Shown one piece after another: positions 9,018 to 16,724 of a stretch of 64,000 nt of DNA. Positions within the stretch are counted from its first letter, which is position 1; each line of letters opens with the position of its first letter. The notes beneath the pieces are model-generated. The model saw nothing but the letters and a program-made list of their open reading frames with translations, made no database searches and had not been told where the DNA came from. The stretch is from Actinoplanes derwentensis (GTDB lineage Bacteria > Actinomycetota > Actinomycetes > Mycobacteriales > Micromonosporaceae). A program made the position numbers and the translations under genes. The DNA is taken from contig NZ_LT629758.1 in the NCBI RefSeq assembly GCF_900104725.1, positions 6,751,001-6,815,000 on the forward strand, written 5' to 3'.

Positions 9018-10243
9018 GCCCGGTACGGACGGCACCCGCGGAACTGACCGCAGGGGACGCCGCGTTACGGACCCAGTACCTGACCGAGGTTCTCGGGCTC
9101 CTCTACCCCGAGCCGTGCCACACCGACGGCACCGACGGCCCGCTGCTCGCGGAGTACCTGGTCGTCCCGAACGCCCGCCGGCCCCGCCTGCTGGTCCCGT
9201 CGGTCTCCCCCGCGGTCGCCGCGGCCGCGGTCCGCCGGTACGCCGAACCGCAGGGCCGGATGGCGCGCCTCAAACGGGACGCCGTGGTGGCGGCGGTGCA
9301 CACCCGGACCGCCGGTCTGCTCTTCCGGGACCGGATCCGGGTGACCGGGCCGGCCTCCGCGGGCATCGACGGCTACCTGAGCGACGCGCTGCGCCGTGAC
9401 CTGGCGGTGAGCATCCACATCGGCCCGGCCCGCGCCAACCGCAAACCGGTGCTGCAGCTGCTCACGCCGGGTGGTGACACGTTCGCCTTCGGCAAGCTGG
9501 GCACCGGTCCGCTGACCCGGTGGCTGGTCAAGGCGGAGACGGCGGCGCTCACCGCGCTGGCCGCCAGTCAGCTCACCAAACTGACCGTGCCGCGGGTGCT
9601 GCACGCCGGAGAGTGGCGCGGCATGCGGGTGCTGGTCCAGTCGGCGCTGCCGGTCTGGCTGCCGCGGGCCACCCTCACCCCACGGCGGCTCACCGCGGCG
9701 ATGCTCGACGTGGCCGGCTGCTGCGGTTACACCGTCGGGCCGCTGACCGGCAGCGGGTACTGGCAGGAACTCCGGTCCCGGCTGGCGGCGGTCGCCGACC
9801 GGCCAGAGGGTTCCGGGCTGGCCGCCGCGGTCGACGTGCTGGGCGCGCACAGCGGCGGGACGGCCCTGCGGTACGGGGCGTGGCACGGCGACTGGGCCCC
9901 GTGGAACATGGCGAACCTGAACGACGCGCTACTCGTCTGGGATTGGGAACGGTTCGCCACCGGAGTGCCGCTCGGTTTCGACGCCATCCACCACGAGCTG
10001 CAGAAACGTATCCAGTCCACCGGCGACGCCCGGGCCGCGGTCGAGGCGACCGTGCAGCGGGCCGACGAGTTGCTGGCCCCGTTCGGGGTGGCGCCGGTGG
10101 CCCGCGAGATCACCGCCCTGCTCTACCTGGTCGACCTCGCCGTCCGTTACCTGACCGACCGCCAGGCCGAGGCCGGAGCCCGTCTCGGTGTCCTCGGGAC
10201 CTGGCTGCTGCCGGTGCTGATCCGGCGCGTGGAGGAGCTCTGA
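9014..10243 (+). CDS. Aminoglycoside-phosphotransferase-like (APH fold) kinase
   Basis: 409 residues. The ATG at 9014 overlaps the preceding stop as ATGA. The C-terminal half carries the APH/choline-kinase catalytic signature HGDWAPWN followed about ten residues later by VWDWE, which supply the catalytic Asp and metal-binding Asp. The N-terminal part has a small kinase-like lobe (FAFGKLGTGPLTRWLVKAE). Inside a polysaccharide operon the natural substrate is more likely a sugar, lipid or polyol precursor than an antibiotic, but this is inference. A rare TTA leucine codon lies at 9065-9067. Confidence 0.78.
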   Translation: MSPVRTAPAELTAGDAALRTQYLTEVLGLLYPEPCHTDGTDGPLLAEYLVVPNARRPRLLVPSVSPAVAAAAVRRYAEPQGRMARLKRDAVVAAVHTRTAGLLFRDRIRVTGPASAGIDGYLSDALRRDLAVSIHIGPARANRKPVLQLLTPGGDTFAFGKLGTGPLTRWLVKAETAALTALAASQLTKLTVPRVLHAGEWRGMRVLVQSALPVWLPRATLTPRRLTAAMLDVAGCCGYTVGPLTGSGYWQELRSRLAAVADRPEGSGLAAAVDVLGAHSGGTALRYGAWHGDWAPWNMANLNDALLVWDWERFATGVPLGFDAIHHELQKRIQSTGDARAAVEATVQRADELLAPFGVAPVAREITALLYLVDLAVRYLTDRQAEAGARLGVLGTWLLPVLIRRVEEL

Positions 10244-11127
10244 TGGGCCTACGAGTACGCGATCTGCCGGCCCCGGTGAAACGGGTCGTGCACATGGGCT
10301 CCCGTGGTTACGGGCGGCTCACGTCGGAGAGCCGGATGCTGCCGTCCTTCCTGATCTGCGGTGGGCAGCGGTGCGGCACCACGTCGCTGTACCGTGCGCT
10401 GGCCGCGCATCCGGTGGTGCTCAAGGCGGTGCTGCACAAAGGTGTGCACTATTTCGACACGTCGTATCAGCGGGGGCCCGAGTGGTATCGCGGGCACTTC
10501 CCGAGGGTCCGTAGCGCGGAGCGGATCGCCGACAAGTACGGGATGCTGGCGCAGACCTTCGAGTCCAGCCCCTACTACATGTATCACCCGCAGGCGGCGG
10601 CCCGGATCGCCCAGGATCTGCCGTCCGCCAAGATCGTGGTCCTGGTTCGTGACCCGGTGGAACGCGCCTACTCGCAGCATCATCACGAGGTGGCCCGCGC
10701 CTACGAGCCGGAACGTGACTTCGGGGCCGCGCTCGCCCTGGAACCGGCTCGGGTGCACCGGCAGGAGGTCCGGCTCGCCCTGGACCCCCGGCACTACAGC
10801 TTCGCCCACCAGCATCACGCCTACCGGGCCCGCGGCGAGTACGCCCGCTACCTGAGCGTGATGGCCCAGCACGTCGGCCGGGAACGCATCCACGTGGTGG
10901 AGAGTGAGCGGTTCTTCAGCGATCCGGAGCCGGTGTACGACGAGGTCTGCGCGTTCCTCGGGCTGCCGGCCGGGCTGGACCGGCCGGTGTTCGAGAAGCA
11001 CAACGCCCGCCCCCGGGAGTCCGACATGGATCCGGGGCTGCGGCGCGACCTGAGCGAGTACTACCGGTCGCACGACGAGGCCCTCGGCACCTGGCTGGGA
11101 CACACCCCCGTGTGGCGCCGCGGGTGA
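10243..11127 (+). CDS. PAPS-dependent sulfotransferase (heparan-sulfotransferase-like)
   Basis: 294 residues. The ATG at 10243 shares one base with the upstream stop (TGATG). The 5'-phosphosulfate loop ICGGQRCGTTSLYRAL lies at about residues 31-46, and the 3'-phosphate-binding motif VVLVRDPVERAYSQHHHEV near 135-153. The arrangement matches the Sulfotransfer_1 family acting on glycans. The protein has no signal peptide and is probably cytoplasmic, modifying a lipid-linked or nucleotide-linked precursor with PAPS made by the upstream APS kinase. The acceptor cannot be named from sequence. Confidence 0.9.
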   Translation: MGLRVRDLPAPVKRVVHMGSRGYGRLTSESRMLPSFLICGGQRCGTTSLYRALAAHPVVLKAVLHKGVHYFDTSYQRGPEWYRGHFPRVRSAERIADKYGMLAQTFESSPYYMYHPQAAARIAQDLPSAKIVVLVRDPVERAYSQHHHEVARAYEPERDFGAALALEPARVHRQEVRLALDPRHYSFAHQHHAYRARGEYARYLSVMAQHVGRERIHVVESERFFSDPEPVYDEVCAFLGLPAGLDRPVFEKHNARPRESDMDPGLRRDLSEYYRSHDEALGTWLGHTPVWRRG

Positions 11128-12617
11128 CGGCCGCCACCACGGTCGAGGCGACCACCGGGGTGGCCCGGGGCGGATTGGCGAACATGGCCGGTTCGGCGCT
11201 GGCCGGCGGCACCGGGGTCGTCGTCACCTGGATCGTGGCGCGGGTCCTCGGACCGCAGGAGGCGGGTGCCTTCTTCGCCGCGACGGCCGCGTTCGTGCTG
11301 GCCGGGGGCCTGGCCAAACTCGGCACCAACACCGGTCTGGTCTACTGGCCGGCCCGGCTGCGGGCCACCGGACAGGACCGGCTGCTGGGCGCCTGCCTGC
11401 GGGCCGGCATCCCACCGGTGGCCGTCTGCTCGCTGGCGCTGGCCGCGGTGATGTGGCTGGCCGCGCCCTGGCTGGCCCGGCTGACCGCGGGCGAGGCCCC
11501 GCACGTGGTGGCGCAGCACACCGCCGGGCTGCGGGTGCTCGCCGTGTTCGTCCCGTTGCAGGCGCTCACCGACGTGCTGCTCACGGTGACCCGCGGGTAC
11601 CGGAGCATGCGCCCGACCGTGCTCCTGGACCGGGTGCTGCGCAGCGGGCTGCAACTGCTCGCGGTCAGCGCGGCCGGGGTGTCAGCACTGTGGGCGGCCA
11701 CCTCGCTGCCGGTGTTCGCGCTGGCGTGGGCCGCGCCCTACCTGCCGGTGGCGATCCTGGCCGGATTCGCGGCTCGACGTGCGTACGCCGCCGGGTCTGC
11801 TCGTGGCGAACGGACCACCCGGGCCGAACGACGCCGCCTGCGCCGGGATTTCTGGGTCTTCACCGCCCCGCGGGCCGTCGCGGCGGTCGCCCAGCTCGCC
11901 CTGCAACGGGTGGACGTGCTGCTGGTGGCGGCACTCGGCGGGCTGATCCCGGCCGCCGTCTACGCGGTGGCCGGGCGGTTCGTGGTGCTGATCCAGTTCG
12001 CCAACCAGGGACTGTCCCAGTCGGTGCAGCCGCGACTCGCCGAGGCGCTGAGCACCGGCGACCACGACGCGGCCCGCCGGCTCTACCAGGTCGCGACCGG
12101 CTGGCTGGTACTCGTCACCTGGCCGATCTGTCTGCTGGTGATCGCGTTCGCGCCGTGGTACCTGCGGCTGTTCGGCGCCGAGTACGCGGCCGGGGTTCCG
12201 GTGGTGCTGGTGCTGGCCGGCGCGATGCTGGTGGCGACCGGCTGCGGCATGGTCGACATGGTGCTCGCGATGGCCGGGCGCACCTCGGCGAACCTCGGCA
12301 ACGTGCTGATCGCGCTCGCCGTCACGGTCGGGCTGGACGTGCTGCTGATCCCCCGGTGGGGGGCGCTCGGCGCGGCGATCGGCCTGGCCGGGGCGATGGT
12401 GGTGAACAACCTGCTGCCGCTGGCCCAGGTCCACCACGGCACCGGCCTGCACCCGTTCGGGCCGGGCACCCTCTGCGCGGCTCTGCTGGCGGCCGGCTGT
12501 TTCGGAACCGTCGTCGTTTTCCCGGCGGCCCTGGTGGTCGCCGTCCCGGCCTACGCCACGGGGGCGTGGCTGTTACGTGGCCGGTTGATGCTCGGCGCTT
12601 TTAGGAGGAAGAGTTGA
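11124..12617 (+). CDS. Polysaccharide flippase (Wzx/MOP superfamily)
   Basis: About 497 residues with 12-14 hydrophobic helices, beginning ARGGLANMAGSALAGGTG, the usual N-terminal arrangement of Wzx/MATE-like lipid-linked oligosaccharide flippases. I place the start at GTG 11124, which overlaps the sulfotransferase stop as GTGA like other junctions in this operon. GTG 11112 is the alternative. The C-terminal region LNRG-like loops and positively charged cytoplasmic tail (GAFRRKS) are typical. A TTA codon occurs at 12573-12575. It would translocate the repeat unit for the Wzy/Wzz-like proteins. Confidence 0.87.
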   Translation: MTAATTVEATTGVARGGLANMAGSALAGGTGVVVTWIVARVLGPQEAGAFFAATAAFVLAGGLAKLGTNTGLVYWPARLRATGQDRLLGACLRAGIPPVAVCSLALAAVMWLAAPWLARLTAGEAPHVVAQHTAGLRVLAVFVPLQALTDVLLTVTRGYRSMRPTVLLDRVLRSGLQLLAVSAAGVSALWAATSLPVFALAWAAPYLPVAILAGFAARRAYAAGSARGERTTRAERRRLRRDFWVFTAPRAVAAVAQLALQRVDVLLVAALGGLIPAAVYAVAGRFVVLIQFANQGLSQSVQPRLAEALSTGDHDAARRLYQVATGWLVLVTWPICLLVIAFAPWYLRLFGAEYAAGVPVVLVLAGAMLVATGCGMVDMVLAMAGRTSANLGNVLIALAVTVGLDVLLIPRWGALGAAIGLAGAMVVNNLLPLAQVHHGTGLHPFGPGTLCAALLAAGCFGTVVVFPAALVVAVPAYATGAWLLRGRLMLGAFRRKS

Positions 12618-13348
12618 CCAGCGATTACACCGAGGTGTTCCGTGACACCGAGGCGGTCGAGAAATACGAGACCGTGACGTACGCCCCGGACAGCTACGCG
12701 TCGCGGATCAACGACCGGCAACGGGACTATCTGCGGGCCCTGGTGCGCCGCGAATACACCGCGAACCCGCCGGTGCACCACGACTTCGCCTGCGGCACCG
12801 GCCGGGCGGTCCGGGCGCTGCACGGCCTGGTCCGGGAGGCACACGGGTACGACACGTCGGCCGAGATGATGGCGAAGGCCGCCGCCGTGGGGTCCCGGGC
12901 GTACTGGCACACCGTCGCCGGGAACGGTCCGGTGCCGCAACCGGTGGCGGCCGGGTTCCCGGCGATCGTCACCATCTTCCGGCTGCTGCTCAACGTCGAC
13001 GAGAGCATCCGTGACCGGGCCATGGCGTTCGCCGCCAAAGTGCTTCCGCACCGCGGATCCGGGCTGCTCGTCGTCGAGAACCACGGCAACGCCGGATCGG
13101 TACGCCACCTGCGGGCCCGCCGGCACGACGGGGAACGCTGGTTCGCCGAACTCGCCCACGCCGACGTCGAGGAACTGATGGACCGGCACGGCTTCGAGAT
13201 CGTCGAGCGGCGCGGGTTCTCCATGCTCACCCCGTCGATGCACGGCAACCGGGTGGCCCGGCTCGCCGACGCGGCCACCCGGCGGCTGCCCGGCAGTGAC
13301 GCGTACGCGGTGAACGTCCTCTACACGGCTCGGCGGGTCCATGCGTAA
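12614..13348 (+). CDS. SAM-dependent class I methyltransferase
   Basis: 244 residues from a TTG start that overlaps the flippase stop (TTGA). An excellent AGGAGGAA ribosome site at 12603-12610 decides the start. Motif I is HHDFACGTGRAVRAL at about residues 55-69, followed by an acidic post-II position in GYDTSAEMM, so a Rossmann-fold SAM methyltransferase is clear. Context suggests methylation of a sugar in the polymer repeat unit or of its terminus. The acceptor atom cannot be predicted. The end overlaps the following lipoprotein gene by 8 bases. Confidence 0.87.
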   Translation: MTSDYTEVFRDTEAVEKYETVTYAPDSYASRINDRQRDYLRALVRREYTANPPVHHDFACGTGRAVRALHGLVREAHGYDTSAEMMAKAAAVGSRAYWHTVAGNGPVPQPVAAGFPAIVTIFRLLLNVDESIRDRAMAFAAKVLPHRGSGLLVVENHGNAGSVRHLRARRHDGERWFAELAHADVEELMDRHGFEIVERRGFSMLTPSMHGNRVARLADAATRRLPGSDAYAVNVLYTARRVHA

Positions 13349-14336
13349 GGGACTACTCGCCTCGGTACTCGTACTGCTGCTGCTCGGAGGTTGTTTCTCG
13401 GACCCGCCGGACCAGCCCGCGCCGCAACCCTCACCGGACCTGACCGCGCCGCCGCGGGCCGTCGCGATCAACCCCGGGCCGTTCCAGGCCGGGCCGTTCG
13501 CCCCGCCGAAACGCGGCGCCTACTTCGGGGCCTGGATCAAACCCGACCAGCTCACCCACGTCGGGCGGGTGGCTGCGGTCGGCACTCTGGAACAGCAGAT
13601 GGGGCGGCGGCTCGACTTCATCAACACCTACCGGCGCTTCGAGCAGATGATGGGTACATCGTCCGACCAGGCGTTCCTCGACGACGACTCGTCGCTGATG
13701 ATCAGTTGGGCGACCGGCGACAACCGGTCCATCCTGGCCGGTGAGCACGACGAACTGATCCGCAAGCAGGCCGTCGCGATCCGGGAGATCAAGAAGCCGG
13801 TGATGCTGCGGATGCGCTGGGAGATGGACCGGCCCAATCTGCGGGCCACGATGTGGTCCGGGGAGGACTACATCGCCGCGTGGCGGTACGTCCGCAAGAT
13901 CTTCCGCGACGAGGGGACCACGAACGTCTCCTGGGTGTGGTGCCCCACCGCGGAGGGCTTCATCCGGGGCGACGCACCCGCCTTCTACCCCGGGGACGAC
14001 CAGGTCGACTGGACCTGTGTGGACGTGTACGCCGGGTTCGAGTTCCAGCCGATCGGGCAGCTGATGGGGCCGTTCCTCCAGTGGGCCGCCCAACGTCCGA
14101 AACCGATCGTGATCGGCGAGTTCGGGGTGGCCAAGGCATGGGGGTCGGACGCGCGGGCCGACTGGATGAAGGACGCGATCCGCACCTTCAAGGCCAACAA
14201 GCAGATCAAGGCGGTGGCCTACTTCGAGTCCGATCCGGAGGGGAACGGGCCCAATCAGCAGTTCCAGCTCACCGGGGACAAACGGGCGTTCCGGGCGCTG
14301 TTACGGCTGGCCAAGGACCCGTACTTCAATCCCTGA
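13341..14336 (+). CDS. GH26-like glycoside hydrolase lipoprotein
   Basis: 331 residues with a lipoprotein signal, hydrophobic LASVLVLLLLGGC with lipobox LGGC at about residues 15-18, then a Pro-rich tether. The barrel domain resembles GH26 hydrolases. Candidate catalytic glutamates are in MLRMRWEMDRPN (about residue 158) and PIVIGEFGVAKAWG (about 258). It is the last gene of the coupled operon and should sit on the outer face of the membrane, where it could trim or release the polymer. A TTA codon is at 14301-14303. Its end overlaps the convergent VOC gene by 11 bases. Confidence 0.83.
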   Translation: MRKGLLASVLVLLLLGGCFSDPPDQPAPQPSPDLTAPPRAVAINPGPFQAGPFAPPKRGAYFGAWIKPDQLTHVGRVAAVGTLEQQMGRRLDFINTYRRFEQMMGTSSDQAFLDDDSSLMISWATGDNRSILAGEHDELIRKQAVAIREIKKPVMLRMRWEMDRPNLRATMWSGEDYIAAWRYVRKIFRDEGTTNVSWVWCPTAEGFIRGDAPAFYPGDDQVDWTCVDVYAGFEFQPIGQLMGPFLQWAAQRPKPIVIGEFGVAKAWGSDARADWMKDAIRTFKANKQIKAVAYFESDPEGNGPNQQFQLTGDKRAFRALLRLAKDPYFNP

Positions 14337-14700
14337 CGACTTCCAGGAATTCCAGGCGGTTGCCGTGGGCGTCCGCTGAGTAGAGCCGCCGGTGGCCCGG
14401 GAAGTGGGGATCCCACTCGGCCGGGTGGCCGGCGGCTTCCAGCGTCGCCGCGAGCGCGTCGAGGTCGCTGACCAGCACACCGGGATGCGACTTGCGGGCC
14501 GGAGTGAAGTCGGGCACCGGCGACAGGTGCACCTCCCAGCCGCCGGCCCGGAACCAGCAGCCACCCCGCGCGGCCAGCACCGGCGGCTTGATCACTTCGG
14601 TCATGCCGAGCACGCCACTGTAGAAGTCGCGGGCCGCGCGCTCACCGCCCGGCGGGATCAGTAGCTGGACGTGGTGCAGGTCTTCAATGCGAAATGACAT
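14326..14700 (-). CDS. VOC (glyoxalase/bleomycin-resistance fold) family protein
   Basis: 124 residues, the full length of a single VOC protein with two beta-alpha-beta-beta-beta repeats. LHHVQLLIPPGGERAARDFY opens the first module and HPGVLVSDLDALAATLEAAG the second, ending GNRLEFLEV with the usual metal-ligand-type Glu. Candidate metal ligands are His in the first strand and Glu in the last. It is oriented against its neighbours, and its start lies next to a GTACGTACGTAC palindrome. The function within VOC (thiol transferase, dioxygenase, binding protein) is not predictable. Confidence 0.85.
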   Translation of the reverse strand: MSFRIEDLHHVQLLIPPGGERAARDFYSGVLGMTEVIKPPVLAARGGCWFRAGGWEVHLSPVPDFTPARKSHPGVLVSDLDALAATLEAAGHPAEWDPHFPGHRRLYSADAHGNRLEFLEVVRD

Positions 14701-14714
14701 GACTTCTTTTTACA

Positions 14715-14726
14715 GTACGTACGTAC
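14715..14726. promoter_or_regulatory. GTACGTACGTAC palindrome, candidate repressor operator
   Basis: A 12-bp perfect palindrome 15 bp upstream of the VOC gene start, in the divergent gap shared with the DUF4262 gene. Such GTAC-step palindromes are often TetR-family operators in actinobacteria. No TetR gene lies in the window, so the regulator is unassigned. Confidence 0.4.
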
Positions 14727-14824
14727 GGTTTTCTAGGCCGCCTGCCGAGCCCGCAAAAATGTCGTACGCCTGTTCCATAGTGATGGCTCGACCAGAGAGG
14801 CCCGACCAACCGGGGGTGCCACCG

Positions 14825-15418
14825 ATGTCCCACCTCGACGACTTCTTCGACGAACAGAGCGAGATCATCGGCAAGTTCGGCTGGGCCGTGGTCCACGTGC
14901 TGCCGACCGACGACGACCCGGCCGACACTGTGCCGTTCGCCTACACCGTCGGCCTCACCGGCTACGGCTTTCCCGAGCTGACCATCGCCGGCCTGCCACC
15001 GGAGACCGGGCACGTGCTGCTCAACGAGGTTGCCGCCCGAGTCCGCGACGAGGGCCTGCTACTCGGCCACGGACAGCGGATCCGCGGCCTGATCGACGGG
15101 CGGGAGGTGCGGATCGTGGCCGGGGCGGCCGGCGAGACACTGTTCCCCGGCGCGGCCCTGATGCGGTACGGCGACGATCGCGTCAGCCTCCTGCAGATCG
15201 CCTGGCCCGACCCCGCCGACCGGTTCCCGTGGCAGTCCGGTTACGACACGACCGGCTATCCACAGCCCACGATCGGCTCGATCCAGCCCCGCGCGGGGCT
15301 GCGATGCACGGCGTTCCGCGGCATTCCGGGCGGCCCGGTCCGGCGCTCACAGCGCCACCGCTCGGCCCGCACCGGCCAGCCCGGCACTCGCCCTGCCTCT
15401 CCCCCGGGCGGCGATTGA
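14825..15418 (+). CDS. DUF4262 family protein
   Basis: 197 residues from the ATG at 14825, preceded by GGGGGT at 14812-14817. Longer in-frame starts at 14687 and 14783 would run through the VOC promoter palindrome. The body FAYTVGLTGYGFPELTIAGL is the hallmark of DUF4262, a small alpha/beta domain of unknown role widespread in actinobacteria. The last 45 residues are arginine/proline-rich and atypical, reading into a repeat-rich region, so the true C terminus of the ancestral gene may have been extended. No function is assigned. Confidence 0.72.
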   Translation: MSHLDDFFDEQSEIIGKFGWAVVHVLPTDDDPADTVPFAYTVGLTGYGFPELTIAGLPPETGHVLLNEVAARVRDEGLLLGHGQRIRGLIDGREVRIVAGAAGETLFPGAALMRYGDDRVSLLQIAWPDPADRFPWQSGYDTTGYPQPTIGSIQPRAGLRCTAFRGIPGGPVRRSQRHRSARTGQPGTRPASPPGGD

Positions 15419-15424
15419 CCTCTT

Positions 15425-15523
15425 TTCCGGCACTCCCCCGTCCAGGGTTCGACCTCGTTCCAGCACTCCCTTGCCCGGGGTTCGACCTCGTTCCAGCACT
15501 CCCTGGGCGGCGAATGACATCGT
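15425..15523. repeat. 33-bp tandem direct repeat, three copies (third diverged)
   Basis: Units begin at 15425, 15458 and 15491, each starting TTCCRGCACTCCC; the first two end GGGTTCGACCTCG. The third copy diverges after its first half into GGGCGGCGAATGACATCG. That tail resembles GGGCGGCGATTGACCTC at 15407-15422, just upstream. The repeat lies directly after the DUF4262 gene and before the convergent WecG-like gene. Confidence 0.75.
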
Positions 15524-15549
15524 GCCGGGTCGAGACCGAGAGTCCTCGC

Positions 15550-16662
15550 TCAGGAGCGGCTGCGTGGGGCCGAGACCAGGAGGCGGAGGGCGTATGGGGC
15601 GTCGTGTCGCAGGTAGCGGCCGGCCAGACGGCGGGGCTCGGCGCCGAGCCGGTGGGCCCATTCCAGGCCGGTGCGCTGCATCCAACGTGGCGCCCTCGCC
15701 ACGTCGCCGGCGACGAAGTTGACCGCGGCGCCGCAGCCGACGAACCAGGTGTTCGGGAGTTCCGGGCGCAGGCGTTCGATCACGACTTCCTGTTTGGGGA
15801 AACCCAGGCCGACGAAGACCAGGTCCGGGCGGGCGGCGATGACCCGGTCACAGACCTCGGCGTAACCGGCTTCGTCCTCCTCGAAACCATAGGCGGGGCT
15901 CAGAGCTCCGGCGATGCGCAGCCCCGGGCTAGCCCGGGCGAGCCGGGCCGCCGCACGCGCCGCGCCGTCGTCCGGCACCCGAATGGCTCCGCCCTCCACC
16001 GCCGGGGCCGCCCTGCCATCCGCTGCCGGGGCCGCCTTGCCCTCCGCCGCCGGGGTGCCGCAGACGACACGGTGCTTATCGGCGACCGGGGATGTCTGGA
16101 GATCCTCCGGCATGGAGTCGTTCTTCGCGGCTGCGGCACGGGCCTTGGCGATCGTGGCATGGGCGCGGGCGGTGGCGGCGCGGCTTCTCACCGCCGTGGT
16201 GCGAATCCTGGCTGCCGGGTTGGCGGCGGCTTCCCGGGTTGTCCGGGTTGCTGAGGCCTCCCGGGTTGTCCGGGCGGCCGGGGATGAGACGGCGGCGGGA
16301 GCCGGGGTGGGGCACGGGGTGCCGCCGATGACGAAGATGCTTCGGGTGTCTCGGCCCAAGCCCGCGGCCAGGGACCAGATGAGGCTGCTTCCGGCTACGC
16401 GTTCCGGGAGGGGGGAACCGCCTAGGCGGCTGGCCCAGACCAGTGGCATGCCGTCGGCGACGATCAGGTCGGCGTCGTCGAGGTGACGGCGGACGTCCGG
16501 GTCGACCGAGACTCGGCGCAGGATGTCGACGTTGGGGGTGATGATCCGGCCGCCTCGGCCGCGGGCCAGCGACTCCCGGACGACGGCCACGACCTCGTCC
16601 TCGGTGATGCGGTCGATGCCCGTACCGTCGAGGTGCACACGGTCGAAAGCCTCGATAGCCAC
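15550..16662 (-). CDS. WecG/TagA/CpsF-family glycosyltransferase with low-complexity insertion
   Basis: 370 residues against roughly 240-260 for the family. The conserved N-terminal part (ITPNVDILRR, ADGMPLVWASRLGG, GSSLIWSLA, FVIGGTP) and C-terminal part (YAEVCDRVIAARPDLVFVG, GFPKQEVVIERL, GCGAAVNFVAG, RTGLEWAHRL) are intact. These enzymes transfer a sugar to lipid-linked intermediates at the inner membrane face. About 110 Ala/Arg/Thr-rich residues (117-230, DNA 15973-16314) interrupt the loop after GGTP. They include 9-residue repeats (RTTREASA/TRTTREAAA) and 8-residue repeats (AAEGKAAP, AADGRAAP, AVEGG). Function is probably retained if the insert loops out. Confidence 0.82.
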   Translation of the reverse strand: MAIEAFDRVHLDGTGIDRITEDEVVAVVRESLARGRGGRIITPNVDILRRVSVDPDVRRHLDDADLIVADGMPLVWASRLGGSPLPERVAGSSLIWSLAAGLGRDTRSIFVIGGTPCPTPAPAAVSSPAARTTREASATRTTREAAANPAARIRTTAVRSRAATARAHATIAKARAAAAKNDSMPEDLQTSPVADKHRVVCGTPAAEGKAAPAADGRAAPAVEGGAIRVPDDGAARAAARLARASPGLRIAGALSPAYGFEEDEAGYAEVCDRVIAARPDLVFVGLGFPKQEVVIERLRPELPNTWFVGCGAAVNFVAGDVARAPRWMQRTGLEWAHRLGAEPRRLAGRYLRHDAPYALRLLVSAPRSRS

Positions 16663-16683
16663 CTAGCGCCTCCTTTAGCCTGA

Positions 16684-16713
16684 TTCACTCGTTACCTGAG
16701 CGAAACGAGTGAA
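16684..16713. promoter_or_regulatory. 10-bp inverted repeat in divergent promoter region
   Basis: TTCACTCGTT at 16684-16693 and AACGAGTGAA at 16704-16713 are perfect inverted copies around a 10-bp spacer. They lie in the 62-bp gap between the divergent WecG-like gene (start 16662) and the sulfotransferase (start 16725). They could be an operator controlling both genes or a hairpin in the sulfotransferase leader. Confidence 0.5.
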
Positions 16714-16724
16714 GGCGGGCCAAA

